Shown one piece after another: positions 21,539 through 33,495 of a stretch of DNA of 64,000 nt. Position numbers and translations under genes: made by a program. The stretch is taken from positions 47,779,625 to 47,843,624 of the forward strand of contig CM069446.1 of assembly GCA_035610835.1 (NCBI GenBank), written 5' to 3'. The stretch is from Ophiura sarsii. Lineage: Eukaryota; Echinodermata; Ophiuroidea; Amphilepidida; Ophiuridae. Positions within the stretch are counted from its first letter, which is position 1, and each line of letters opens with the position of its first letter. The notes beneath the pieces were generated by a model. That model made no database searches and was not told the origin of the DNA. It worked only from the letters and a program-made list of their open reading frames with translations.

Positions 21539-23046
21539 GCGTAAAAATCACTCATGCAGCGTGAACTTGTTTCTAGAACTCTGCAAAATGTCGCCTCACC
21601 TAATCGAAAAAAAGGCTTCAATTGTGGATCCAATAAGCAATGCAGTTTCCTTAGTTGTGTTGTTATTTACATTGTTGTCATCTAGAACGACTGCAGCTTT
21701 GTATGACTACATTTTCATCAAAATATAAGATGTACCTAATTGAAATGGAACAATGATGTGGAATGTTACTGACAACTTATCCAACGATATTTTGGAAATA
21801 AATCACATTCATAACATTCTCATGGAAATCTGATATCATTAAAGTCTGAATCGTGTAAAATGTCTCACGATATATAATTATCATTCTCTGGATTTAATAT
21901 AATCGTTCACTTTCATAAACGTCTCGTAATTCAATGAGATTAAATTGTGTGGCCTTACTCATGTCACCATCATAATTCAATGCTTGTCACCTGAACACCG
22001 AAATTTAAAGTTGTTTCGTTAATTCAAGAATAGTATTATATCTGGTTAATACTCACTGATTGATTACATAATACAAATCCGGAAATATATCATTCATTAT
22101 CATTGGTCATTTATCCGTCGAAATTTTAAGAGAGATATATGTATTCTGTTTAGCTGAAAGAGATTGTCGTCTTGTTCAGTACAGATAATAATGAATTGGG
22201 CGCACTCATTACTGAAGCCCACCCAAATTAAAAACAGATTTGCTAAGCCCGCAAACAAGTAAAAAGCTACAAAATGCGGTATCGTTGTAAAGGTGAACAC
22301 ATGCCAGTTTTGGGAATGTATTGAACAAATGTTGATATGAATGAAATATGATATGAATCGGTCTCAAATAATCAAATAAAGGCGATTGGAACAAAGAGGA
22401 GTTATGTTTATGTACTCAAGCGACCGGAATTGTCTACATCACATCTTTACTTGACGCAACTACTAAATAAAACAATCCACAGGCCTTATTAAACATAGCA
22501 TCTTTATATCATCGTTGAATTTCGGTGGCATTCTGATTGTTTTACTTGCTTGAATGTTTACGATATGACTTGAATCCGTTGACAAAATGGCCGATTAATA
22601 GGTCTGGGCAGTGGGCATAACGCATCTCTTGCACTGGTCTGAACGGCAGATAGTGATGGGCGGTATCCGTGCACGTTAGCAATTCGACAATAAATCAACT
22701 TAAATGATTAACTACCATTGAATTATTTTCAGTTTAGCAACACTTTCATGGGTATGTGTTACACATTTCGGAAATGCCCCCTTTATGTTTTACCCTAAAG
22801 CAAAATTTGTTTTCATTGCCACAGACAAGCCACATCGATATATAGGGCTCAGTACACAAATAACCTATGTTGCAATAGCCTCCCTATGTGCATTTAGCGA
22901 TATTTTTGCATTGTTTAGATTGCACATATCTGATGGCAGCTATTGTAGATAGACCGTGTTTACAACAAGCCCTGATCATCTGGAGACAACGATACATACG
23001 TACATTATCACCAGGAGGCAAACATCAGAAATGTTCTGTAAATCAT

Positions 23047-23282
23047 TTTACTCTTTCCACGCGACTATTGGCTTTAAATTACCATACAAAACAGAGTTTT
23101 CAGACACCTTTCCCAACTGTCAAAGTCTATCTCAAGGATGACAGATGTTTGTACTTATTTCATTGCATTTCTCATGGTGATTCCAAATATGGTAATGAAA
23201 TTCAATAATTGTGAATTTTTTGAAATTTGTTGTGAGGTGTTGGAATGTCGTCTGCAGACGCCTGCCGCTGGGAAAGTGTTAA
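23047..23282. mobile_element. TTAA miniature element, position 2, unit II (left site mutated)
   Basis: The left TTAA reads TTTA and the terminus is CTCTTTCCACGCG; the right end GGGAAAGTGTTAA is kept. Otherwise it is the same as 9464-9696. Confidence 0.78.
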
Positions 23283-23559
23283 CCTCTACCACTATTTAAA
23301 GACCCATCTACTTATTTAGTTCGGGAATTTAGTTCAGAGGAGCTCTCCTTACACAACTGTGTTATTTTGAAGAAGGTACGGGAAACTATACTTAATCCCA
23401 TCCAAGGACAAAATACGTGACGTAAGAGCGTTTTGCTGTGAACGCGAATTATTATCGGGCGCGTTTTCTTTTGCGCACGTAATGGATCTTTTATCATTTT
23501 AAAACACGCGACGCCTTTCGCTTAATATAAACTGTCCTGCTTGGCAAACTATAATATCT

Positions 23560-24394
23560 AAGGGACCGTTCATTAATACTTTGGTGGGAGGGTGGATAAT
23601 TTCATTTTTGGTATATCAAAACTGTTTTGACCCCCCCCCCCCCTCTCGCCATGCCACAAACTTTTTTGACCCCCCCCCCCTCTCGCCATGCCACACACTT
23701 TTTTGACCCCCCCCCCCCCCTCCCCCAATGTATTACTGCCTACACCTGAAACTTTCTTGTCCCCGTTCAATATTATCAAATTCAGAGAACATAGATAGAT
23801 ATGATGTATTTTATGGGATTTTTTTATGACCATGTATCATATCTTTTTTTGATGGACGCATCACATCTAGGAGGGCAGGTTGTAGAATCTAGAGGGAATC
23901 AGAACTCCCACTTCAATTGCACGTATCTTTTGTTTAGTACCATGGTCTTTAATCCCCTGGAAAAACTTCACATATTTATTCACGGATCTCTGTTTTTGAA
24001 ACCAATTAAGATGCTCCCTCCAATTATATATCCTGGCTTTAAATATGTTTTTGCTATTGACATGAATTTGCCCTTCGTTCTTTTTTAGCTGGGCTAGTAC
24101 ATGAAAATAGGTCCGTAGACATCTGCGCGCACAGCGCGCTAAAAAATGAGCTATTTTTACGTTTATTTATGAACGTTCCGTAAAAAAAGTGCATACAGGT
24201 AAAGCAGGGGTTTGCGGGCGAAGCCCCCAGAAAATTTTGGAAACTAATAAGTGTTTTTGGACCCCCCCCCCCTCTACTGAGGTTTTCAAACTTTTTTGAC
24301 CACCCCCACCCCCCTTTAAGAGTATCAAAATTTGTTGGGCCCCCTATAATTATCCAGCCCCCCGCCCCCCAAAGTATTTATGAACACTCCCTAA
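23560..24394. mobile_element. Poly-C-rich element with terminal inverted repeats
   Basis: The left end AGGGACCGTTCATTAATACT and right end AGTATTTATGAACACTCCCT are inverted repeats. Several C tracts (about 23633, 23680, 23708, 24264) are joined by the TCTCGCCATGCCACA phrase. Between them lies about 0.5 kb (23790-24240) that recurs near 42765-43080. Unit IV lacks the element (58490-58520). A 95-codon frame at 23801-24088 is not recognised. The terminus type resembles non-autonomous DNA transposons common in marine invertebrates. Confidence 0.65.
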
Positions 24395-24942
24395 GCCATA
24401 CTTTATCCAATCTGATAAATACAATTATCATATAGACATTGCCGATCATCTTTTACAATCCAAACAATTGAAGGTTTTTTTTCCTTCTCGAATTATCGAA
24501 ATGTTATGACTTGTTTCGTTTTTCCCAAAATAAGTGACTTTTGTATTTGCTAATACTAGATTTGTTAATGCAAAACATCATTTCGAAACAAAATCGATGA
24601 ATCATAACTCGATAGACGGGCCTTTAATAGAACTGAATATGGCTCAACTAAATTCGTAGCAAAATGCTTGTCTTCATTTCACACGATCGATATGAAACTC
24701 GGCGTCACAATTGCAAGGAGCCAAATACAAGATGCAAACAATATTTTTTTAATTAAAAAGTGTCAATTTAAAGGAAGGGTCCCGCAAGCACAACATTTAG
24801 CATTATTTGTTAGAAAAATAAGTATCGAAATTACGTAATTATATAGAACAAAACGCCATACTAGTCACAAAAATGAATAAAAACTGCCATCACTCAACAT
24901 GCATTTTTTTAAATTCGCGACGCTCGAAAGTCCCGGTGTCGA

Positions 24943-24950
24943 TGACGTCA
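24943..24950. promoter_or_regulatory. Perfect CRE palindrome TGACGTCA
   Basis: TGACGTCA followed by TGG lies in a small GC-richer patch with TTCGCGACGCTCG. Unit IV also has TGACGTCA at 59053-59060 with TTGCGCATGTGC (NRF1-like) nearby; unit III has TGACGTAA at 43796. The candidate tail exons lie downstream, but no start site can be assigned. Confidence 0.3.
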
Positions 24951-25159
24951 TGGGTATCGGTGCTCACATTTGCGTATGTGCATTGTATAACTATGACATT
25001 GTCATAAGTGTGGTGTTTTGTTCCATTTAATTACAAAAGTTGGGCTCGATAGTTATTTGTCTAACATATAATGCACACTTTTATGCTTGCGCTACATCTC
25101 CTTTAAAGATTTAAAGTAGTAGTGTAAACCCTGTTTCATAAATGGTCAATTTTTCGTGA

Positions 25160-26410
25160 CAATACACAATTGTAAACTAGAATTATGACATAATTATGAA
25201 AAAGCAAGAAATTGGAATCCATGATTACAATATCTACATTCTGGCAGGTCTCAGTGCAGTAGGGTTATAAACAAATAGTATACAATGCTATTGTTCATCT
25301 ATCATTAATGACACAGTTTTGCTGCCTCAATATATATACACCCAAAGCACCCTAACACATATGAAACATATTCATAACAATCAAAACTATTCATACCCTG
25401 CAATTATGTTTAATACAAAAATGCCATGTGTTGCCTCGTTTCAAAGCGCTCCCATGGATCAAGTTGGATTTCACTCGCTTCATTAGGAATGATAAAATCG
25501 AATGATATACAAACTAGATTATAGCTTCTTACAATATGTGTATTTCATGCATCTCATCATGCTCATTAAATATTCATTTCCGGGCGATTTAGTGGGACGC
25601 GGTCATTACCCATGGGGCGTTTGGCAAATGTTAGGGGGCGCGGAGGAGTCGTGACATTTAGGGGGACACGCCCCCCCCCCCCCCCTCACCTCTGCCTTCT
25701 ATGATTAATATAAAATGTGTAGTGCGTCTGCGTTTTGGACACATTTTTGTAGTATGTATTTTTAACAGGCATCTTGCCAGAAACCCGGAATATTTCAAGC
25801 TTTATGTTATCACTCTCTAGTGCACTCTTATAATACGGGTCTCCTATTTAGTGGTGTGCAGACTACAATCCAAGTTTTCCATTTTACTCTGTGATGTGCA
25901 ATGTAATGAACGAACTCCTACCGCTAATATGTTACATGCGTCAATTCAAATTCTATTTCTTCGAAGAGAATCTGATTGCCTATTCAATCGTTGCCGTTTA
26001 CAATATATATTCGGGATGGAGATGATTCAAGATAACAAACTGACAGATGATAGATGACAGGCCAGTCACCTTGTCCACAAATAGGCGGCATCAATCTATT
26101 AATGATAGATGACAGGCCAGTAACCCTGTCCACAAATAGGCGGCATCTATTTTAAGTCTTGCTATATCAGTAGACATTGACCGAAAGGAATATAACTTGA
26201 GTTGCTCAAAACGATTGACAATTGCAATTATTACACTTAACGCATAGACACTAACCGGGTGGTAACATATTGCAGTTTCAAACAAATTATGCTGATACAA
26301 ATATAATATGTCTCTTACAAATTCACACCTCACTTTTGTAACGTTCGTGACCTTGAGGTGTGAATTTGTAAGTGGTAATCAATACATCGCTGATCAATAA
26401 TGTATCAATT
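25160..26410. repeat. Alpha-only block containing the inverted segment
   Basis: Unit III jumps from the GTGACA phrase (44018) directly to TTGAACCTCATC; here about 1.25 kb intervenes. Within it 25860-26345 is the reverse complement of about 415-850. At its edge, 26310-26366 is a palindrome (CTTACAAATTCACACCTCA facing its complement). A short unit with GACAGGCCAGT and TAGGCGGCATC is duplicated at about 26045-26150. A C15 tract lies at 25671-25685. Confidence 0.75.
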
Positions 26411-26592
26411 TGAACCTCATCAACGATCAATAATTTATTTTTTGGTAGCACCGGAATTGGTTATAAGTAATTGAATGAAAGATCCAGTCAACCTGATGAT
26501 GACGTACATAATTGACGTGATATCGTTGTTGCACTCGGCTTTAAACACAATTATACGCTGGCTATAACAATATTTTTTTGAAATATTGCGTT

Positions 26593-26682
26593 CACAAACG
26601 GAGAGGGCGTACGTCCACTTGATTAATATTTTGAGCGCTGCCAGAAGACTACCCAATTTGAAGCACGCCCTCTCCTTTTGTG
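26593..26682. repeat. 90-bp inverted-repeat element
   Basis: The ends CACAAACGGAGAGGGCGT and ACGCCCTCTCCTTTTGTG are inverted repeats about 54 bases apart. Counterparts are at about 44209-44287 and 61428-61517. Possibly a tiny non-autonomous element. Confidence 0.6.
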
Positions 26683-26906
26683 CCCTCCAAACCTTAACAA
26701 ATCTTTAGTTTGGTATACCCATAACTAATTGACGATTTATATGATTTCAAATGAAACGCATATATATATATATATTCTTACCGTCTTGTTGATGAAATCT
26801 CAACAAGTGCTGTTGAATAGAGCAATAGTTTAAAAAAATGATTTTTTTTTCTTCTCGATTTTCTTCCAACTTTACCACTTATTTTTTTCTCTCTTGACTT
26901 TCTTAG

Positions 26907-27156
26907 ACCATATGAAACCATCACAGAACTTGACGAATATAATAACGGAAATCTCATTCTAATTTTGGGAATTTGTCAACATATTTTTCTCCGATTTTCA
27001 CCATGTAGCTGTCCCTACTATAAATATTGCATTCACTTGTTGTGTACATTTATGATCTTTGTGGGAAACACTGTGAACGGCGTCAACACGGTACCAAACC
27101 TTGGGTCTTTATTTACAAACAAACAAATCACTCATAGAATAAACACAAGTAATTAG
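26907..27156 (+). CDS. Exon-like frame with PYETITEL Tyr motif
   Basis: A strong acceptor (TTTTTTTCTCTCTTGACTTTCTTAG) is followed by PYETITELDEYNNGNL, then a hydrophobic stretch (ILILGICQHIFLRF) that may be intron read-through. The frame stays open to 27156. The donor is unclear: GT occurs only in weak contexts. YETI and the second Tyr would suit a signalling tail. Unit IV (61736 on) keeps the frame; the beta copies (66 and 44499) are broken. The Tyr-rich 27875-27969 frame lies about 0.8 kb downstream on the same strand. Confidence 0.3.
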
Positions 27157-27310
27157 GAAACGTATTGCCCTGTGATTTTAGTTTCATGATTATGAACGTT
27201 AATGGTATATTCGATGAGATGTAGCCGTATTTGTTTTTAAAACCTCAGCATTGACGTATGGACTTGGAGAAATTCTTGCAGATCATATTATTCTTTACGT
27301 TATATTTGAT

Positions 27311-27410
27311 CAAGCCTTTTGTTAAGCAGGTATGTCTTGACCAGGAGCTAGTTTTTACTATTAAGACAAAAAAAAGGCTCCTGGTCCTAAACCGCTTAAC
27401 AAAAGGCTTG
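27311..27410. repeat. ~100-bp hairpin, unit II copy
   Basis: Same palindrome as 1428-1531; changes in one arm leave most of the pairing intact. Confidence 0.75.
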
Positions 27411-27874
27411 TATTTGATAGTAATATGATGATTTGAGTCGACTTTACGCAGATGTAACGTTTGAATAACAATTAGATACAGCGTTAAACTTGAAATAAAA
27501 AGACAAGTTCATCTTGAACTACTGTATTGAGGCTTATGTAATGATGTAAACACTTTCTTTGAAATCTTGGGGATTCGTTCAATGATAAATAAACATTTTA
27601 GACCATTTACTGCTTTAACTTTGATGCAATATATGGAATAATCAAAACGCCGTGTGTGTGTTTAAATATGTTCACGAGTTACAATGACCTACTTGTAATT
27701 GATTTGAAAACGATATCCCTCATTAATAATTGAATCGATACTGTAAAAGGTCAAGAAGGTGTTAATGATGTGTATAGCAGCGGACGAATCTACTGCAACC
27801 CCCTCTAAAAAAGATCACCATCATGAATGAATGGTGTCAATTCTAAGCCTGTAACGATTTGTGTTTGGTTTCAG

Positions 27875-27969
27875 AAATAGGATGAGCAATGGGCTACTTC
27901 AATACGGAACGAGGCAGCGAGATCATATATACAATGATGACGTGAAAACACACTATGATGATGTTGAAG
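27875..27969 (+). CDS. Tyr-rich exon-like frame, unit II copy
   Basis: Intact 95-nt frame with the same acceptor and the donor AAG|GTAAAG. It reads NGLLQYGTRQRDHIYNDDV, then KTHYDDVE. Relative to unit I there are three replacements (Met/Arg, Leu/Val, Gly/Glu) and no silent change. The 2.2-kb insertion at 28109 lies between this frame and its last-exon-like partner at 30401. Confidence 0.4.
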
Positions 27970-28108
27970 GTAAAGTGGTATAGCTTCCTGATTGTGTAAC
28001 AATATACAAGATGACAACCAGTTAAGGTTATCGGCTACAGCTTGAGTGAATTGCAATTTTACAGGTTCTTTGATTGGATACTTTACATGTATATCACATG
28101 CGATAATA

Positions 28109-30326
28109 ATTTTGTTGGTGTCCAAAAAAAAATTTTTTTGCTGGTACCATCCACGCGGTGCGCAGCACCGCCCTCCGAGCTATGCTCGGACAGGGGGTGT
28201 CTGAGGGGGGATGTGCCCCCCTCATAAGTAGAAAAAAAATTCAATTTTCGAACTCATTTGGTGCGATCTGGTGTATACTTTTTACCAAAATGTTATCGAA
28301 AAGCCACCTCTTCATTTCCAATAAATATTTTGTATTTTTATCAACGCACGAACGATTTGAGCATATTATCACGGATATATTTTTGATTTAAGTATAGATG
28401 GTTTAAAAGCTCGAACAGGGGGTGTTTGAGGGGGGATGTGCCCCCTCAGAAATAGAAGACAAAAAAAATCAATTTTCGAACTCATTTGGTGCGATCTGGT
28501 ACATACTTTTGATCATTATTTTATTGAAAAACCACCACTTCGAGACCCAATATATTGTTGAAACCCAAGTGTAGAAAAACGCAACAATTTTCAGTTTCTA
28601 AACTAGAATGTCTAGAAAACTTGCCTGAAGCCACCTTTTTAAGCTTAGGGATCACGTCAAAACTCGACCGCCCGGCAACCGCCGGTTACGGCCGGTTCCG
28701 CCCGGTTCTCACAAAACGTGTCGTCTGTTATAATTACACACATAATGAGGTCAAATAGTAACACTCTGGTGAACACGACCGGTTGATAGTGTCTCGTCAC
28801 ACGCGTGAGCAATAACATCTTGAAGTAATGGGCTCTTTTAAGACTTAAAAGTCTCAGTTGACAACCAGTACAATACAGCTATTGATTTTCGCTGGGGTTG
28901 GCTTTTTCAATCTGTTTATAGCTCAATTAACTTTTTAAAATCAATACCGAAAGTCTATGAATGTTGTTTTTTTATAGAACGATTATAGAGAGAGCTATTA
29001 TGACCGCAAAGTAACAGATTGATAGTGTAAATTGGTCAGATTACAGCATTAAGTCAACCGGCGGTTGTTCAGTGTTGCATGCGCGAATAATTCATATACC
29101 AGTAAAACATTTGACCTGAAAGAACCGGGCGGAACCGCCCGTAACCGGCGGTCAACGGGCGGTCGAGTTTTGACGTCTCCCCTTATATATTGTAACATTG
29201 AAAGTAATACGCGCGAAGCGCGCAAAAAAAATGCATTTTGAACACTAAAAAGGTTCAGCAAGACGTTTTTATAACGCCCTCCACATAATATTTAGAATAT
29301 TGTGGTTCGAGACCCATTTTAATACTTGAAACCTGCCATTTTTAACACTAAAAATGTCCAGTAATATTTAGAATATTTACGATGATTCCAGACCCATTAT
29401 GATAATGTTGAAACCATTTGAAAAAGTGTGCGCGAGGCGAGCAAAAAAAGAAAATCAGTTTTGAACTAAAATGGTCCAGAAAAAAACGTTCCGGAAGCCA
29501 CCTTGAATATTAAATGAAACATTGAAACTCATATACGCGCGAAGCACGCAAAAATTGGCATTTTTAACACTAAATAGGTCCAGTATAATGCTTTAACGAC
29601 CCCCACATTAAAATTAGGGGAACGTGAACCCGTACCCCCCCCCCCCCCCCCCCCCCCCTTTGCACCGCACTATGCCCCTACTCTTCCTACTCCTTCCCTA
29701 CCTCCTTCTCTTCCTTCTTCTCCTCTTCCTCCTTGTTTACTCTTTCGTCAATGGGGGTGGGGGAGGGGAAGGGGGTGGGCATGGCCTGATGGGCCATCCC
29801 CTGGATATGTCACTGGCTCTCTCCCCCTCTCCCTTTTCTCTCTTTCTCCCTTTCACTTTTTTGTCACATTAATACGTTGTTCAATTAAACATTATAATTT
29901 AATTTATACTTCTCAAATGATTTTTCTTTGAAATATGGCACTGAAATATAGGCTTAATTGCAAATAATACGTATTTTTTAAGAAACACCGCGGCGGATCC
30001 CGGGATTTTCGTGTTGCCGATGTGTTCGAAAGATACCAGGGCACGGTCTTGCAAAGTGATTTCGCGCGCCGTGCCATCGTCTGGATGCAGCCTTGAGTAC
30101 CCCTAATGATTCCCGATCAGAATTAAACACCGTCCTGACGATAAACGATTCTTTCGTTTAACTTTCTTCCTTTCTTTCCCCTTCCTCTCTTTTCTTCCTT
30201 CCCTTTCTTTTCCCCTTTCCTTTTCCCTTTCTTTCCCCTTCCCTTCCTTTTTTTTTTCTCCGAAAATCATTGGGGGGGGGGGGCCCGTGCCCCCCCCCAC
30301 CGTGCCCCTATGACGCTACGCCACTG
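28109..30326. mobile_element. 2.2-kb composite insertion unique to unit II
   Basis: Units I and IV run from ACATGCGATAATA to AAGGGGAGAGC with about 16 bases between; here 2.2 kb intervene. Contents: a phrase with GGGGTGTCTGAGGGGGGATG duplicated about 227 bases apart (28187, 28415), a nested miniature element (28654-29176), three diverged copies of a CGCGAAGCGCGCAAAAA phrase (29215, 29430, 29534), a C24 run (29635-29658), polypyrimidine tracts (29680-29860, 30160-30260), and a terminus TGACGCTACGCCACTG typical of some DNA-element ends. Frames here are low-complexity artefacts. Confidence 0.75.
28654..29176. mobile_element. Nested miniature element with ~56-bp GC-rich terminal inverted repeats
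   Basis: The left end ACGTCAAAACTCGACCGCCC and the right end with its complement delimit 523 bp. The repeats are strikingly GC-rich (CCGGTT and CCGCCC motifs) in an AT-rich interior without a long frame. It sits inside the composite insertion, so it is either younger than that or moved with it. Confidence 0.85.
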
Positions 30327-30400
30327 AGGGGAGAGCATACAGACCACTCATGGCGTGCCTATAATTGACTAAATTAAAGTTGATGCTGTTGTGATTTTAG

Positions 30401-30435
30401 TGATGGCTTGTGAAGCTACATTGTTGTCTCGATAG
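30401..30435 (+). CDS. Short last-exon-like frame, unit II copy
   Basis: The frame after TTGTGATTTTAG gives MACEATLLSR and a stop; one replacement from the unit I copy (Lys/Thr). Splice phase matches the donor at 27969. Confidence 0.22.
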
Positions 30436-30952
30436 GTCGGATAGAATACCTGTCGCTAGCAATCCAAAATAGTGACTAGAAATATAATTTCTGTTTGGAA
30501 ATGTGATTTCCGACATACGTAGAACTATTTTGGTTCATAAGTCAACAAGACATATTTTTGAACCATTGGAACACGTTCGTACGATTGATGATGACAAATC
30601 ACAAAAGTCCTAAAGTTCAACCAGTCATAAATAAATAAATGAAATATATAATAACGAATTCATAGTCCGTCGTCTATCTAGGCAGCCTATTCCAAGGCGC
30701 TATATACATTTATGGAAAAATGAACATTAAACATAAGCATGCGACCTGAAACAATGAGCAAAATTACATTAGGAATATGATCAAAGTAAAATCAAAAGCA
30801 CCAAGAACAACAACATAAAATACCATTAGACTTTATATGCGTATTTATTTTGGCATCATCCCTCTCCCTGAAGTAATAAGGTATATACTATCGTATAAAA
30901 CTAACTAAATGATGTTTATACATTTTTATGGGTCTATTGAAAACTAAAGGAC

Positions 30953-31549
30953 TTAAGGGGTGTGGACCCACAGCATAGCCTCCGTAAAACTGCCGTAACT
31001 TCTTCAATATTCACTTAATCTTTATAAAAGTATACAGTTTTTTGTAGGAAAGGGTTCAATGAATCCAACCATGGTAATGAATTTGACCATTTTGGGAAAA
31101 TTATAAAAAAACACGTTTTTTGACCCATTTTAGGTTCTGCAAAGATAACTCAAAATATAGTTTGTCAAATGTTGTCATACAAGTTCGATTTTTTCCCAAA
31201 AATGTGATTTTCATGATTTTGGAGTTAAACAATCAAATGTTGGCACTTTTTGGTATATAACTCAAAAAAAAACCAAGATATTAAAAAAACCTGGGGAATA
31301 TTATCAGGATTATCATAAAACTAATATGACAAAATTTGCCAAAATATATTTTGAGTTATCTTTGCAGAACCTAAAATGGGTCAAAAAACATGTTTTTTAT
31401 AAATTTCTCCCAAATGGTCAATTTTATTATCATGGTTGGATTCATTGAACTTTTCCTGCAAAAAAATGTATACTATATAATTAAATGCATATTGAAGAAG
31501 TTACGGCAGTTTTACGGAGGCTGTACCTGAAAGTCCACACCCGGCTTCA
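30953..31549. mobile_element. Fold-back element, unit II copy
   Basis: Shorter than the unit I copy because it lacks the arm duplication. The left TTAA is kept; the right site reads TTCA. Confidence 0.83.
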
Positions 31550-32053
31550 TAGATAAATAATTGATCATACTACCATTATTTTCTTTTTGAATCAATAACA
31601 TTTAGTGAATCGAAACACAGCACTTCTAAAAAATGATATTAAAATTAATGTTGAAATTGCATATCATTTGTATTTTAAATCTGTTCATCTTTTTAACGAC
31701 AATACTACAAATCAGTTGAATGTTAAGACATGCTGAAAAATACTCTCCTTAAAGTATGTAACTTGACTTGTAATTAACCGAAGATATACCCGTGTGAATT
31801 AAAACAAAGTATAATATAATTAATTCAATAATTGTTGACAAATTGACACGATCATCCAATGAATGGGTTAAAAAGGACATTTGCGAAACTCGTAGTTTTG
31901 GTCGCAAGGTGTAGGTTTTTTCATCCAACAAATAGTGTATAACATAGACAATATAAGCTGGATCAGATTAACACTTATAATAGCGCCCTGTCTGTTTTTA
32001 TAAATAATAAGCTTATAAAATTGGCAAAATATCGTATGAATAAATTAGTTTAT

Positions 32054-32236
32054 CTACCGCATGCTAATCATCCCAATCCTGTCTCTGACGTGTAAAGATG
32101 ACATTTCCAAACACGATTGGTAATTAGTAACTAGCATTATACACGCATGTTTAATTAACAACGAGTCTCCGATGCAGGATGCCATCAATTGTGACATTCT
32201 TATTATATGATCCCAAATCCCCGTAGAATTGGTCAA
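32054..32236 (-). CDS. Unit-start minus-strand frame, unit III copy
   Basis: Same 60-codon frame as 4178-4360, with two replacements (Tyr to His in GIWDHII, Pro to Gln in RMSQLM) plus silent changes. Unknown function. Confidence 0.2.
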   Translation of the reverse strand: MTNSTGIWDHIIRMSQLMASCIGDSLLIKHACIMLVTNYQSCLEMSSLHVRDRIGMISMR

Positions 32237-32368
32237 GATACCCGGTAGTGTATTGTCCGTGTTCGTAAAGGCTGCGTGGTTACGATGGACGCTGAGGGCA
32301 GCATTTATTTAATGAGATGGTTTGCTATGTGTGAACAAACGTGAATACAAATAATGTGTTCAATGTAG

Positions 32369-32436
32369 ATTTGCCTCTGCCTGAGCTTCCCTTAAGGACT
32401 GATTATGACCATTATCTTAGGAAATACATTTTCTGC
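32369..32436 (+). CDS. Exon-like DYDHYL frame, unit III copy
   Basis: The peptide is the same up to the proposed donor; cca is changed silently to cct. A stop lies four codons after the donor position, consistent with exon end but equally with decay. Confidence 0.22.
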
Positions 32437-32733
32437 GTGAAAAAGTAATGTATAATTTCAAGGCCAATTATACCAATAACCATCTATATTCGTACGTTTT
32501 TGTATGTATTTACTTTTCATGATTATTGTTATCGTTTCATCACCTTCTTGTATGCTTATGATTTAATGTACACTACTGTAAATAACAACATTTTGATTTT
32601 GTGTTTATATTGTTTTGTATCACAGCAGATGTATATAAGTAATAACAACATTGCTCACCATACTGTGGTTAGAGGATATGTATAATCAAAATGTGTAAAT
32701 TATACGCGTAACTGATACATGCTATTTCGTTAG

Positions 32734-32924
32734 CATATTCAAAGACGAGCCATGTGAAGATTGTTGCTTCATACTATATCAACAATAGCTGCTTGCATTT
32801 TGCACCGTGTCAACGAAATATGATTTTAAAGCCAGGCAAATATCCGCTGATCTTTAACTGTTTGATATGGTCTCAACCAATTTACGTGCACAACTTAATT
32901 GCAAACCATGCACAAAAACAGTAG
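32734..32924 (+). CDS. Terminal exon-like frame, unit III copy
   Basis: Open to the TAG at 32922-32924, keeping the CQRNMILKPGKYPLIFNC core. Replacements cluster near the start (SHVKIVASYYINN). Confidence 0.35.
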
Positions 32925-33214
32925 ATTGCAGTCGTTTGTCTCTTGGAATTGATATTAGGCCTAATGGCCTCTTTAATGTCTAATGAGCATGTATTTCTCA
33001 AACTCGTCTGAACACTCATCCAATTTCCTATGTATAGATATATAAGTGATTATACCTTTCCCTTATCCTATCCTTACCCCCCAATGTTATGATTTTATGT
33101 TTATCGTTAGTAGTTCTTTAAGAGTATGTCATGTTATTTCAACATACAGAAACACATATATGTAACCAACCCGAAGTAACAACGACAGCACATTCCATCC
33201 ACGTCAAACAAATC

Positions 33215-33495
33215 AACCGGTGACGTTCGGGATTGGGCGCGAACTGAATTTCAACATCTATCGGTTCAACACGTGACACATGTATACCCGTTATCTAATG
33301 CATAGTCATGAATGTCGCTTGTGATGTTGACACTTAAACATCACTCCAGGTTAGTTCACCAGCGTCAATTTGATACTCAGTATGTGTTGGCACCCATGAA
33401 TCGAATCAGTCTCAAATGCCTATTGATTTTCAAACCCTAGGTACACTCGAGTGGTTGCTGGGAATCCGTGACATCGTGATGTACAGAGGTGTGTA
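33215..33495 (-). repeat. ~350-bp module, inverted copy, unit III
   Basis: Equivalent to 14880-15170, with few differences. Confidence 0.7.

Larger units (their letters stand above)
13041..31770 (+). repeat. Segmental-duplication unit II (alpha ending)
   Basis: The longest unit, about 18.7 kb, with the full block order. Extra length comes from insertions at 13617-14046, 15943-16914, 18804-19943, 23560-24394 and 28109-30326. The block equal to 34390-36200 of unit III is missing between 17050 and 17055. Confidence 0.88.

Noticed and set aside
29624..29872. Frame rich in Pro and Leu (poly-C and CT tracts)
   Set aside because: Low-complexity translation of a C24 run and polypyrimidine tract inside an insertion.
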